Below the pieces are notes generated by a model, which did not search any database, was not told where the DNA came from, and saw only the letters and a program-made list of their open reading frames with translations. From [Clostridium] fimetarium (GTDB taxonomy: Bacteria > Bacillota > Clostridia > Lachnospirales > Lachnospiraceae): a stretch of 64,000 bases of DNA. Location of the stretch: contig NZ_FOJI01000006.1 of the NCBI RefSeq assembly GCF_900111235.1, positions 175,425 through 239,424 of the forward strand. Direction: 5' to 3'. Below are positions 43,907 to 52,537 of this stretch, one piece after another (the first letter of the stretch is position 1; each line of letters opens with the position of its first letter). Both the position numbers and the translations under genes were made by a program.

Positions 43907-45211
43907 ATGAGAATGTATGATTTGATTATGAAGAAAAGAAATTCAGAAGAATTATCAAAAGAAGAAATAGAGTATATGATTCAGGAATATACAAAAGGTC
44001 TAATTCCAGATTATCAGATGGCTGCATTTTTGATGGCCGTATATTTTAACAAAATGACAGATAAGGAAACGGTTGATTTGACGATGGCTATGGCAAACAG
44101 TGGGGATATCCTCGATTTGTCCGCAATCAATGGAATTAAAGTAGATAAACATAGCACTGGTGGAGTTGGTGACAAGACTTCATTAGTTGTAGGGCCAATG
44201 GTGGCGGCCCTTGGTGTCCCTGTAGCAAAAATGTCAGGAAGAGGACTTGGACATACAGGAGGGACCATCGATAAGTTAGAAAGTTTTCCCGGATTTTCAA
44301 CGTCGATGAGTGAAGAACAGTTTTTTAAAAATGTGAATTCAATTAAAATCGCAATTACTGGTCAGACAGGTAATCTAGCCCCTGCAGATAAAAAATTATA
44401 TGCACTCAGAGATGTCACTGCAACCGTTGATAATCTTTCTCTTATTGCAAGTAGCATCATGAGTAAGAAAATAGCGGCTGGAGCGGATGTAATAGTTCTT
44501 GATGTCAAGACTGGCAGTGGTGCATTTATGAAAAAGGAAGAAGACGCATTTGCACTGGCAAAAGAAATGGTAAAAATAGGTGATGGCGCTGGAAGAAAAA
44601 CGGTAGCAATTGTATCTGATATGGATCAGCCACTTGGATATGCAGTTGGAAATGCACTTGAAGTTATTGAGGCAATTGATACGCTAAATGGGAAAGGGCC
44701 TAGTGAATTGTTAGAACTATGTGTCATTTTGGGAACCTATATGCTAATTGGAGCTGAAATCGCAACCAATGAAGCACAAGCAAGAAAGATGCTTCTTGAA
44801 ACGATTGAAAATAAAACAGCACTTAACAAATTAGCTGAATTCGTTGAAGCACAAGGCGGTGATAAAGCCGCAGTATTCAATACGGATTTGTTACTTAGGG
44901 CTTCAATAATTGAGGAAATCACTTCAAGTGAAGAGGGCTATGTTGAACATATCGAATCAGAAGAAATTGGTATTGTATCAATGCTTTTGGGTGGTGGAAG
45001 AGAAACCAAGGAGAGTAAAATTGATTTGGCGGTAGGATTAGTCCTTCATAAAAAAGTTGGGGACAAAGTTAACATAGGAGATTCAATTGCAACAATATAC
45101 GCAAATGATGCGGTTAAACTTGCTACTGCGAAAAAACGATTTAATGGAACGTATACATTTTCACAAAAACCTATTGAAAAGAAACTATTTATCAAGGGAA
45201 TTATAAAATAA
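43907..45211 (+). CDS. pdp: Pyrimidine-nucleoside phosphorylase
   Basis: A 434-aa enzyme that cleaves thymidine, uridine and deoxyuridine with phosphate. Typical are VDKHSTGGVGDKTSL near residue 82, KMSGRGLGHTGGTIDKLES near 113, ASSIMSKKIAAGAD near 187, and a C-terminal glycoside/lid region with VGDKVNIGDSIATIYAND. Length and order match the Bacillus Pdp family. It follows deoB in the same direction, without a terminator in between, so they likely share a transcript. GGAATAGGAAAAAAAC before ATG 43907 is a weak ribosome binding site. Confidence 0.94.
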   Translation: MRMYDLIMKKRNSEELSKEEIEYMIQEYTKGLIPDYQMAAFLMAVYFNKMTDKETVDLTMAMANSGDILDLSAINGIKVDKHSTGGVGDKTSLVVGPMVAALGVPVAKMSGRGLGHTGGTIDKLESFPGFSTSMSEEQFFKNVNSIKIAITGQTGNLAPADKKLYALRDVTATVDNLSLIASSIMSKKIAAGADVIVLDVKTGSGAFMKKEEDAFALAKEMVKIGDGAGRKTVAIVSDMDQPLGYAVGNALEVIEAIDTLNGKGPSELLELCVILGTYMLIGAEIATNEAQARKMLLETIENKTALNKLAEFVEAQGGDKAAVFNTDLLLRASIIEEITSSEEGYVEHIESEEIGIVSMLLGGGRETKESKIDLAVGLVLHKKVGDKVNIGDSIATIYANDAVKLATAKKRFNGTYTFSQKPIEKKLFIKGIIK

Positions 45212-45261
45212 AATACAAATCAATCAAAATTGTATAATATATCAAAAGGAGATTATAAATC

Positions 45262-45633
45262 ATGAAATTCACATTTAATCATAGTAATTTTAATGTTGTA
45301 GATTTAAATAAATCAATAGAATTCTATAAGAAAGCACTAGGACTCGAAGAGGTAAGAAGAAAGAATGCTGAGGATGGTTCTTTTGTTCTAGTATATTTAG
45401 GAGATGGCTTGACAGGATACAATCTTGAATTAACTTGGATAAGAGATTTTGAAAAAGAAAAGTATGAATTAGGTGATAATGAATTTCATTTGGCTTTTAG
45501 AGTAGATGATTTTGATGCTGCACATAAACTACATGAAGAAATGGATTGTATCTGTTATGACAACACAAAAATGGGTATCTACTTCATAACAGATCCAGAT
45601 GGCTATTGGCTTGAAATTATACCAACGAGATAA
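45262..45633 (+). CDS. Glyoxalase/lactoylglutathione lyase-fold protein
   Basis: A 123-aa vicinal-oxygen-chelate protein. FNHSNFNVVDLNKSIEFYKK begins the first beta-alpha-beta module, LELTWIRDFEKEKYELGDN gives a conserved glutamate, EFHLAFRVDD a histidine, and FITDPDGYWLEIIPTR ends the fold, with the last glutamate near 118. His, Glu, His and Glu are the expected metal ligands of glyoxalase I. It would detoxify methylglyoxal, but many VOC proteins act on other substrates. AAAAGGAGATTAT precedes ATG 45262, 50 bases after pdp; a shared transcript is possible. Confidence 0.8.
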   Translation: MKFTFNHSNFNVVDLNKSIEFYKKALGLEEVRRKNAEDGSFVLVYLGDGLTGYNLELTWIRDFEKEKYELGDNEFHLAFRVDDFDAAHKLHEEMDCICYDNTKMGIYFITDPDGYWLEIIPTR

Positions 45634-45755
45634 TAGATAATAAGATATTACAAAAAAACCGATATAGAAATGCTAGAGTTTACACCTAAAAATCTATATG
45701 GACATTCTATAATTCTAAAATAATTCTTAAAAAATATAAAATCCTTATATTTCTA

Positions 45756-45784
45756 TTGACAATCACCCGATTCTGAGTTAGATT
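45756..45784 (+). promoter_or_regulatory. Promoter of the marR-ABC operon
   Basis: TTGACA at 45756-45761, then 16-17 bases and TTAGAT/TAGATT. The operator GTTAAC copies begin directly at the expected start site. Confidence 0.55.
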
Positions 45785-45818
45785 AGTTAACAAGGTTGAT
45801 AGTTAACTAAGTTAACTA
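45785..45818. promoter_or_regulatory. Probable MarR operator
   Basis: Three GTTAAC hexamers at 45786, 45802 and 45811. The last two form AGTTAACTAAGTTAACT, a near-perfect palindrome as seen for MarR dimers. They overlap the transcription start region of the promoter at 45756, so binding would repress the marR-ABC operon. Confidence 0.6.
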
Positions 45819-45871
45819 CCAACACGTTCGAGTTTATTAAAAATAATATATATTAGGAGGAAGGTGAAAAA

Positions 45872-46366
45872 TTGATTGAAGAGGAAGATAACATTTCAGG
45901 AAATGATACTCATATGAAACTTGTAAATTTAATGAGTAAATTCAGAAAAATAAAACATATGGATAAATTTGTTGGAATTAAAAAAAGTGAATTTATTATG
46001 TTGATTACAGTTGATTGTACTATTGAAAAATGCGGAACTGCCACAGTATCACAGATTTCCAGTAAAATGGAAATGACAAATGCTGCTGCATCAAAGACAA
46101 TTGGAGAATTAGAAAACAAAGGGTATTTAGAGAAAAAGATAAATAAAGAAGATAAGCGTCAGTCATATATTGAACTTACTTTAAAAGGGAAAGAAAAACT
46201 AAAATTTTTAAAAGCTGAAAGAGATAATATTACAAAATCAATTTTTGATAAATTAGGTAAAGAAGATACAGATAAACTATTTGAACTTATGGAAAAAATA
46301 TATGAGGTAGCAGAAGAAGAAATTAATATTCGTATACAAAACAGAAAAAATGAAGAAAAAGAATAG
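45872..46366 (+). CDS. MarR-family transcriptional regulator
   Basis: A 164-aa winged-helix repressor. TATVSQISSKMEMTNAAASK forms the recognition helices, then TIGELENKGYLEKKINKEDK forms the wing, followed by RQSYIELTLKGKEKL. An N-terminal helix and a C-terminal dimerisation coiled coil (EEEINIRIQNRKNEEKE) flank it. Translation begins at TTG 45872 behind AGGAGGAAGGTG. It precedes two ABC exporter genes by 24 bases and has GTTAAC operator-like palindromes upstream, so it probably represses its own operon and is released by a substrate of the exporter. Confidence 0.85.
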   Translation: MIEEEDNISGNDTHMKLVNLMSKFRKIKHMDKFVGIKKSEFIMLITVDCTIEKCGTATVSQISSKMEMTNAAASKTIGELENKGYLEKKINKEDKRQSYIELTLKGKEKLKFLKAERDNITKSIFDKLGKEDTDKLFELMEKIYEVAEEEINIRIQNRKNEEKE

Positions 46367-46390
46367 TAGTAAAGAAAGGGATTTAATTTT

Positions 46391-48553
46391 ATGTTAAAAA
46401 TATTTAAATATTTAAAACAGGAATGGTTATCTGTTCTGATTATTTTTGGTTTATTGATATTGCAAGCAACATGTGACTTGGCATTGCCACAGTATACGTC
46501 TAATATTGTAGATATTGGTATTTCCAAATACGGAATTGAAAATGCAGTACCAGACACAATAACAACTGATACATTTAATTCAATAAAGCTTTTCTTAACA
46601 GATGACCAAATCAACACTTTAGATAAGTTTTATAATGAATCAAGTGAATATAACGTTGCAGCGTATACGCTCAACACACAAAATGAAGCAGATATTAATC
46701 TGTTAAACGATATCATTCAGACACCAATGGTTGCTGTATATATGATTGGTTCATCTGATCAGTATTCAATTGATCAAGTAGCAATGATGCCATTTGAAGC
46801 TAGAGAACAGATAATTACTGACGTTACAGAGAAAGTTTCTATAATGGGAAATACAGCAATTGATACGGCTACTGCTAAGGTTATCATCTCTGAGAAAGAA
46901 AAACTTGGTATCGATATCAATAAACAGCAGACTAGTTATATGCTTGCAACCGGTGCCAAAATGCTGGGTATAGCATTGGCTGCAATGGTATGTACAATAT
47001 TCGTATGCTTGTTAGCTTCAAAATCGGCTGCAAGAATTGGTATGAACCTAAGAGTAAATGTATTTAGAAGCGTAGTGGGATTTTCTAATACGGAAATGGA
47101 CCAATATTCGACAGCTTCGCTTATTACAAGAAGCACGAATGATATCCAACAAGTTCAAATGGTTATTGTTATGTTACTTCGAATGGTATTCTATGCACCT
47201 ATTCTTGGAATCGGCGGTGTAATTAAAGTACTTCATACAGAAGCTTCAATGGCATGGATTATTGCAACAGCAGTCGGTGTTATCATGGTAATGATTGTGG
47301 TACTGTTGACAGTAGCAATGCCTAAATTTAAGCTGGTACAGATTTTAGTTGATAAAGTTAACTTAGTTGCTAGAGAAATCCTCACAGGTCTTCCAGTTAT
47401 AAGAGCATTTAGCCGTGAGAAACATGAAGAGAAACGATTTGATCTGGCAAATAAAGAACTTACAAAAACACAGTTATTTACGAATCGTGTAATGACATTT
47501 ATGATGCCAATTATGATGTTTGTTATGAATGGTGTGGCTGTTATGATAGTATGGTTTGGTGGAAAAGGAATCGATGCGGGTACACTTCAAGTTGGTGATA
47601 TGATGGCATTTATCACTTATTCAATGCAAATCATTATTTCATTCCTTATGATTACAATGGTTTCAATTATGTTACCAAGAGCAGGTGTCGCTGCTGTAAG
47701 GATTGATGAAGTTATTAATACAAAAGGAACAATTTTTGATCCAATCAACCCTAAGAAATCAGAAGGAAAAGGATTGGTTCAATTTAATGATATATCTTTT
47801 ACTTATCCGAAGGCTACAGACAGTGTAATTGAACATATTAATTTTACTGCAAAACCAGGTGAGACTACTGCAATTATAGGTAGTACCGGTAGTGGTAAAT
47901 CTACATTAATTAATCTGATTCCAAGACTTTATGATGTAACAAGTGGAAGTCTTACAATTGATGGTGTTGATGTTAGGGAAATGACTCAACATGATCTGAG
48001 GGAAATGATTGGTTATGTGCCACAGAAAGCTGTATTATTCTCAGGAACAATTGATTCTAATTTAAGATTTGGTAATCAAGAAGCGACCGTGGAAGAAGTT
48101 TCTAATGCAGCCAACATTGCACAGGCTACAGAGTTTATTAATGATAAAGAAGAAAAATATGAAAGTCCTATTTCACAAGGCGGTACAAATGTTTCTGGTG
48201 GACAGAAACAAAGATTATCAATTGCAAGAGCAATTGCAAAAAAGCCTAAAATATTCATATTTGATGATAGTTTTTCAGCTTTGGATTACAGTACAGATGT
48301 TGCGCTTAGAAAAGCGTTAAAAGATAATACAAGTGATTCAACAGTAATCATTGTTGCACAAAGAATTAGTACAATACTTCATGCGGACCAGATTATCGTA
48401 ATTGATGAAGGACAAATAGCAGGAATAGGTACTCATAAAGAACTTCTTAAAGATAATGAAGTTTACAGACAAATTGCTATGTCACAGCTTTCAGAAGCTG
48501 ATATGAATGCAATCGCAGATGAACAAAAAAGCTTTGAAAGCAAGGAGGTATAG
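46391..48553 (+). CDS. ABC exporter subunit with degenerate catalytic site
   Basis: A 720-aa half-transporter. A hydrophobic helix lies at residues 12-30, followed by a roughly 130-aa extracellular insertion, then five more membrane segments (about 190-440). The nucleotide-binding domain has Walker A GSTGSGKST near 500, signature VSGGQKQRLS and Walker B IFIFDDSFSALD. The catalytic Glu is replaced by Asp (FDDS), the mark of the degenerate-site subunit in heterodimeric exporters such as BmrCD and TM287/288. The partner follows 2 bases later. It likely pumps out lipophilic drugs or a peptide under control of the MarR regulator. Confidence 0.9.
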   Translation: MLKIFKYLKQEWLSVLIIFGLLILQATCDLALPQYTSNIVDIGISKYGIENAVPDTITTDTFNSIKLFLTDDQINTLDKFYNESSEYNVAAYTLNTQNEADINLLNDIIQTPMVAVYMIGSSDQYSIDQVAMMPFEAREQIITDVTEKVSIMGNTAIDTATAKVIISEKEKLGIDINKQQTSYMLATGAKMLGIALAAMVCTIFVCLLASKSAARIGMNLRVNVFRSVVGFSNTEMDQYSTASLITRSTNDIQQVQMVIVMLLRMVFYAPILGIGGVIKVLHTEASMAWIIATAVGVIMVMIVVLLTVAMPKFKLVQILVDKVNLVAREILTGLPVIRAFSREKHEEKRFDLANKELTKTQLFTNRVMTFMMPIMMFVMNGVAVMIVWFGGKGIDAGTLQVGDMMAFITYSMQIIISFLMITMVSIMLPRAGVAAVRIDEVINTKGTIFDPINPKKSEGKGLVQFNDISFTYPKATDSVIEHINFTAKPGETTAIIGSTGSGKSTLINLIPRLYDVTSGSLTIDGVDVREMTQHDLREMIGYVPQKAVLFSGTIDSNLRFGNQEATVEEVSNAANIAQATEFINDKEEKYESPISQGGTNVSGGQKQRLSIARAIAKKPKIFIFDDSFSALDYSTDVALRKALKDNTSDSTVIIVAQRISTILHADQIIVIDEGQIAGIGTHKELLKDNEVYRQIAMSQLSEADMNAIADEQKSFESKEV

Positions 48554-48555
48554 AC

Positions 48556-50418
48556 ATGAGTGAAGAACAAATAAAACAGAGAAGTCCTAGACGTGGCCCT
48601 ATGGGCGGACCAATGGGAATGGGAATGGGACCTGGCGAAAAGGCGAAAGATTTTAAAGGAACGATTAAGAAACTTATTAAATATATTGGAAGTTATAATA
48701 TTGCTATTATTGCTGTAATTGTCTTTGCAATTGGAAGTACTATCTTTTCTATTGCTGGACCTAAGATTCTTGGTAAAGCGACAACAGAAATATTCACAGG
48801 ATTTTCATCCAAATTCACTGGAGGAGCTGGAATTAATTTTGAAAAAGTTGGGGGCATACTGATATTTTTAATCTGTTTATATGTAATTAGTGCCATATTT
48901 TCATTTATCCAGGGATTTATAATGTCTGGTATTGCTCAAAAGATTAGTTTTAGATTAAGAAGAGAACTGATTGAAAAAATCAATAAAATGCCAATGGATT
49001 ACTTTGATAAGAGCACTCATGGTGAAGTGCTTTCAAGAGTTACGAATGATGTTGATACGCTTGGTATGAGTTTAAATCAAAGTGTAACACAACTGATTAC
49101 TTCAGTTACTATGATTGTTGGTGTACTTATTATGATGCTTACAATAAGTCCATTGCTTACTTTGGTAACATTTATTATACTTCCGGTTTCTGCAATCCTA
49201 ATTTCTACAGTTGTTAAAAAATCACAGAAATATTTTAAGGAACAGCAGGAATATCTTGGTCATGTAAATGGTCAAGTTGAAGAAGTGTATGGCGGCCATA
49301 CAATTGTAAAAGCATTCAATAGAGAAGAAAATATTTTGAATGAATTTGAAAAAATGAACAATGTGTTATACAACTCAGCATGGAAATCACAGTTTTTATC
49401 AGGACTTATGATGCCTATTATGAATTTCATTGGTAACTTAGGTTATGTTGCGGTAGCAATACTTGGTGGAATACTCGCAGCGCAAGGTAAAATTACAGTT
49501 GGTGATATACAGTCATTTATTCAGTATGTTAGAAACTTTACACAGCCAATTGGTCAGATTGCGCAAGTTTCAAATATGCTTCAGTCGACAGCAGCTGCCG
49601 CTGAGCGAGTATTTCAATTTCTAGAAGAAGAGGAAGAAGATCAGGTCGCAATTCATCATGCACCAGTTAAAATCAAAGATTTAAAGGGAAATGTGTCATT
49701 TGAAAACATCCATTTTGGATATAATAAGGAGAATATTATTATAAATGATTTTTCGGCCAAAGTTACAAATGGTCAAAAAATTGCAATTGTTGGTCCAACG
49801 GGTGCAGGTAAGACTACTATGATTAAACTTTTAATGAGATTCTATGATGTAAATAGTGGTGCAATTAAGGTTGATGGCTACGACATTAAGGACTTTGATA
49901 GAAGTGAACTCAGAGAAGCCTTTGGAATGGTACTTCAAGATACTTGGTTATTTAAAGGAAGTATAATGGAAAATATTAGATATGGTAATCTTGATGCAAC
50001 CGATGAAGAAGTCATTGGTGCAGCAAAAGCAGCGCATGCACATCATTTCATAAAGACACTTCCTGATGGTTATGATATGGAGCTTAACGAAGAAGCAAGT
50101 AATGTGTCCCAAGGACAAAAACAGCTTATCACAATTGCAAGAGCTATTTTGGCAGATAAAAAAATTCTTATTTTGGATGAAGCTACAAGTTCAGTAGATA
50201 CTAGAACTGAAGAGCGTATTCAACGAGCTATGGATAATCTTATGAAGGGCAGAACAAGCTTTGTTATTGCTCACAGACTATCTACAATCAAAGATGCTGA
50301 TTTAATTCTAGTAATGAATGATGGAGATATTATTGAGCAAGGTAATCATGAAGAACTTTTAGCAAAAGGTGGTTTTTATGCAAATCTTTATAACAGTCAG
50401 TTTGAAAGAACTGCATAA
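48556..50418 (+). CDS. ABC exporter subunit with consensus catalytic site
   Basis: A 620-aa half-transporter that pairs with the previous gene. Six membrane segments lie between about residues 40 and 320. Its domain has Walker A GPTGAGKTT near 413, Walker B LILDEATSSVD with the catalytic Glu, but signature VSQGQKQLIT in place of LSGGQ. So this subunit supplies the active Walker B while the other supplies the good signature, giving one hydrolytic site. A Gly/Met/Pro-rich N-terminal tail (GPMGGPMGMGMGPGEK) is typical. ATG 48556 is near-coupled to its partner. No terminator was seen before kduI. Confidence 0.9.
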   Translation: MSEEQIKQRSPRRGPMGGPMGMGMGPGEKAKDFKGTIKKLIKYIGSYNIAIIAVIVFAIGSTIFSIAGPKILGKATTEIFTGFSSKFTGGAGINFEKVGGILIFLICLYVISAIFSFIQGFIMSGIAQKISFRLRRELIEKINKMPMDYFDKSTHGEVLSRVTNDVDTLGMSLNQSVTQLITSVTMIVGVLIMMLTISPLLTLVTFIILPVSAILISTVVKKSQKYFKEQQEYLGHVNGQVEEVYGGHTIVKAFNREENILNEFEKMNNVLYNSAWKSQFLSGLMMPIMNFIGNLGYVAVAILGGILAAQGKITVGDIQSFIQYVRNFTQPIGQIAQVSNMLQSTAAAAERVFQFLEEEEEDQVAIHHAPVKIKDLKGNVSFENIHFGYNKENIIINDFSAKVTNGQKIAIVGPTGAGKTTMIKLLMRFYDVNSGAIKVDGYDIKDFDRSELREAFGMVLQDTWLFKGSIMENIRYGNLDATDEEVIGAAKAAHAHHFIKTLPDGYDMELNEEASNVSQGQKQLITIARAILADKKILILDEATSSVDTRTEERIQRAMDNLMKGRTSFVIAHRLSTIKDADLILVMNDGDIIEQGNHEELLAKGGFYANLYNSQFERTA

Positions 50419-50455
50419 ATTAATCCGTTTTATTGATTTTAGTACATTGTAAGAG

Positions 50456-50484
50456 TTGAAAAAGTTCGGTATTTGTGATATGAT
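50456..50484 (+). promoter_or_regulatory. Promoter of kduI-kduD
   Basis: TTGAAA at 50456-50461, 17 bases, then TATGAT at 50479-50484, with TG extended -10. It gives a 5' leader of about 100 bases that contains the hairpin at 50535. Confidence 0.6.
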
Positions 50485-50534
50485 TTTCATATGTTGTATA
50501 GCGGATGGCAATAAACATCCTTTATATGAAACAG

Positions 50535-50562
50535 CACGGCGGATATTTAATTATCTGCCGTG
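50535..50562 (+). other. Hairpin in the kduI leader
   Basis: CACGGCGGATA pairs with TATCTGCCGTG (one G-U pair) around a 6-base loop. No T run follows, so it is unlikely to be a terminator. It could stabilise the mRNA or bind a regulator; no known riboswitch was recognised. Confidence 0.45.
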
Positions 50563-50594
50563 ACTATATATGTAAAATGATAAGGAGATAAAAA

Positions 50595-51437
50595 ATGGAA
50601 ATAAGATCAGGCGCAAACCCTAGGGATGTAAAATTATATGATACAGAAAGACTTAGAAACGATTTCTTGATTCAGGACACATTTGTAGTTGATGAAATCA
50701 AAACTGTATATAGCCAAATTGACAGAATTATTGCTGGAACAGCAACTCCTGTTAGCAAAACACTTTTACTTGAAGCAGGCGACGAGTTAAGAGCTAAATA
50801 TTTTCTTGAAAGAAGAGAAATGGGTGTTATTAATCTTGGCGGTACAGGTACACTTACACTTGACGGACAAGCTTACACATTAAAATATAGAGATGGTATT
50901 TATGTTGGAATGGGTACAAAAGTAATTAGTTTTAAGAGTGAAGATGGTAAAACGCCAGCGAAGTTCTATTTCAATAGTGCTCCAGCACATATGACATACC
51001 CAACTGTTTTTATAGATCCTAATAAAGACATTAAGCCAGAAAACAAGTTAGAACTTGGTACACTTGAAGATGCTAACCATAGAATTCTTAGAAAATATAT
51101 TCTTCCTGGACAAGTTGAAAGTTGTCAACTTGAAATGGGTATCACATCATTAGAGCCAGGTAGTGTTTGGAACACTATGCCATGTCATACACATGACAGA
51201 AGAATGGAAGTTTACCTTTACTTTGAAGTTCCTGAAAATGCTCTTGTTTTCCATTATATGGGAGAGCCTTCAGAAACAAGACATATTATTATGAGAAATG
51301 AAGAAGCTGTTATTTCACCAAGCTGGTCAATTCATTCAGCATCAGCAACACATGCATATTCTTTTGTATGGGGTATGGTTGGTGAAAATCAAGCGTTCGA
51401 TGATATGGATGCAGTACAAATGAAAGACCTTAAGTAA
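50595..51437 (+). CDS. kduI: 5-dehydro-4-deoxy-D-glucuronate isomerase
   Basis: A 280-aa cupin-like isomerase that turns 4-deoxy-5-ketouronate from pectin or glycosaminoglycan breakdown into 3-deoxy-2,5-diketogluconate. It starts MEIRSGANPRDVKLYDTERL as in the family, and the metal-binding strand is NTMPCHTHDRRMEVYLYFE, His-x-His plus Glu, near residue 196. YMGEPSETRHIIMRNEEAVI completes the fold. ATG 50595 follows ATAAGGAGATAAA. The next step is done by KduD, encoded 52 bases downstream. No pectinase or transporter is in the window, so the pathway feeds from elsewhere. Confidence 0.95.
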   Translation: MEIRSGANPRDVKLYDTERLRNDFLIQDTFVVDEIKTVYSQIDRIIAGTATPVSKTLLLEAGDELRAKYFLERREMGVINLGGTGTLTLDGQAYTLKYRDGIYVGMGTKVISFKSEDGKTPAKFYFNSAPAHMTYPTVFIDPNKDIKPENKLELGTLEDANHRILRKYILPGQVESCQLEMGITSLEPGSVWNTMPCHTHDRRMEVYLYFEVPENALVFHYMGEPSETRHIIMRNEEAVISPSWSIHSASATHAYSFVWGMVGENQAFDDMDAVQMKDLK

Positions 51438-51489
51438 TTAGGGCTTCATATAAAAAAATAATAATTTGATCTGAAAAGGAGATTTTAAA

Positions 51490-52287
51490 ATGGCAGTTAA
51501 TTTTTCACTTGAAGGCAAAGTTGCTTTGGTAACTGGTGCTTCTTACGGAATAGGTTTTGCAATCGCTTCAGAATATGCTAAAGCAGGCGCAACAATCGTA
51601 TTCAACGATATTAAACAAGAATTTGTAGATAAGGGTCTTGCATCATACAAGGCAATTGGAATTGCAGCTCATGGTTATGTATGTGATGTAACTGATGAAG
51701 ATGGCGTAAATGAAATGGTCAAAAAGATCGAAGCAGAAGTAGGTGTTATTGATATTCTTGTTAATAATGCAGGTATTATCAAACGTATCCCTATGATTGA
51801 TATGTCAGCTGCAGATTTTAGACAAGTAATTGATGTAGATTTAAATGCACCTTTCATTGTATCAAAAGCTGTTATTCCATCAATGATTACAAAAGGTCAC
51901 GGAAAAATCATCAACATTTGTTCAATGATGTCAGAATTAGGACGCGAAACAGTTTCAGCTTATGCTGCAGCAAAAGGTGGTCTTAAGATGTTAACAAGAA
52001 ATATCTGTTCAGAATATGGCCAGTTTAACATTCAATGTAACGGCCTAGGCCCTGGATATATCGCTACTCCACAGACAGCTCCTCTTAGAGAGACACAAGT
52101 AGATGGTTCAAAGCATCCTTTTGATTCATTTATCCTTGCTAAGACTCCAGCTAACAGATGGGGAGATCCAGAAGATCTTGCTGGTCCAGCTGTATTTCTT
52201 GCTTCAGACGCATCAAACTTCGTAAACGGACATGTTCTTTACGTAGATGGTGGTATCCTAGCATACATCGGCAAACAGCCAGATTGA
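51490..52287 (+). CDS. kduD: 2-deoxy-D-gluconate / 2-dehydro-3-deoxygluconate dehydrogenase
   Basis: A 265-aa short-chain dehydrogenase. The Rossmann start is VALVTGASYGIGFAIASEYA, NNAG near residue 91 is present, and the catalytic Tyr/Lys are YAAAKGG near 157. It reduces 2,5-diketo-3-deoxygluconate to 2-keto-3-deoxygluconate, the next step after KduI. An AAAAGGAGATTTT ribosome binding site precedes ATG 51490. The pair is a kdu unit; an extremely long hairpin follows it. Confidence 0.93.
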   Translation: MAVNFSLEGKVALVTGASYGIGFAIASEYAKAGATIVFNDIKQEFVDKGLASYKAIGIAAHGYVCDVTDEDGVNEMVKKIEAEVGVIDILVNNAGIIKRIPMIDMSAADFRQVIDVDLNAPFIVSKAVIPSMITKGHGKIINICSMMSELGRETVSAYAAAKGGLKMLTRNICSEYGQFNIQCNGLGPGYIATPQTAPLRETQVDGSKHPFDSFILAKTPANRWGDPEDLAGPAVFLASDASNFVNGHVLYVDGGILAYIGKQPD

Positions 52288-52322
52288 TCGTCTAACAATT
52301 ATCGTCTATCAATTAGACATGC

Positions 52323-52392
52323 GCTCTTAAAATAACAAAAGCCTCACAAAATGAGTTTACTCATTTTGTGAGGCTTTTGTTATTTTAAGAGC
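52323..52392. terminator. Very long perfect hairpin after kduD
   Basis: Bases 52323-52354 and 52361-52392 are exactly complementary (32 bp) around loop GTTTAC. The GC-rich middle with flanking A/T bases and TTTTGTTATTTT gives terminator activity; a bidirectional role is possible but no gene converges here. Confidence 0.8.
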
Positions 52393-52395
52393 ATA

Positions 52396-52435
52396 GGGCG
52401 AACGCCCGCGTGTAGGGGAACAGCATGTCGTCCCC
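52396..52435. other. GC-rich hairpin relics
   Basis: GGGCGAACGCCC and GGGGA...TCCCC form two short GC-rich inverted repeats straight after the 32-bp hairpin, unlike the AT-rich surroundings. They resemble the GC-rich hairpins at 53743-53967 in composition, not in exact sequence. Nothing else is seen in 52436-52537 apart from the sigma-gene leader. Confidence 0.3.
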
Positions 52436-52537
52436 ATGGTATATTTTAATATTGTAAATCATGAACATATGCATTATCATATAATTAGTTTTTTCAATAA
52501 ATTCCAAACACCAAATTAACCAAGGAGCTTTAAAACT

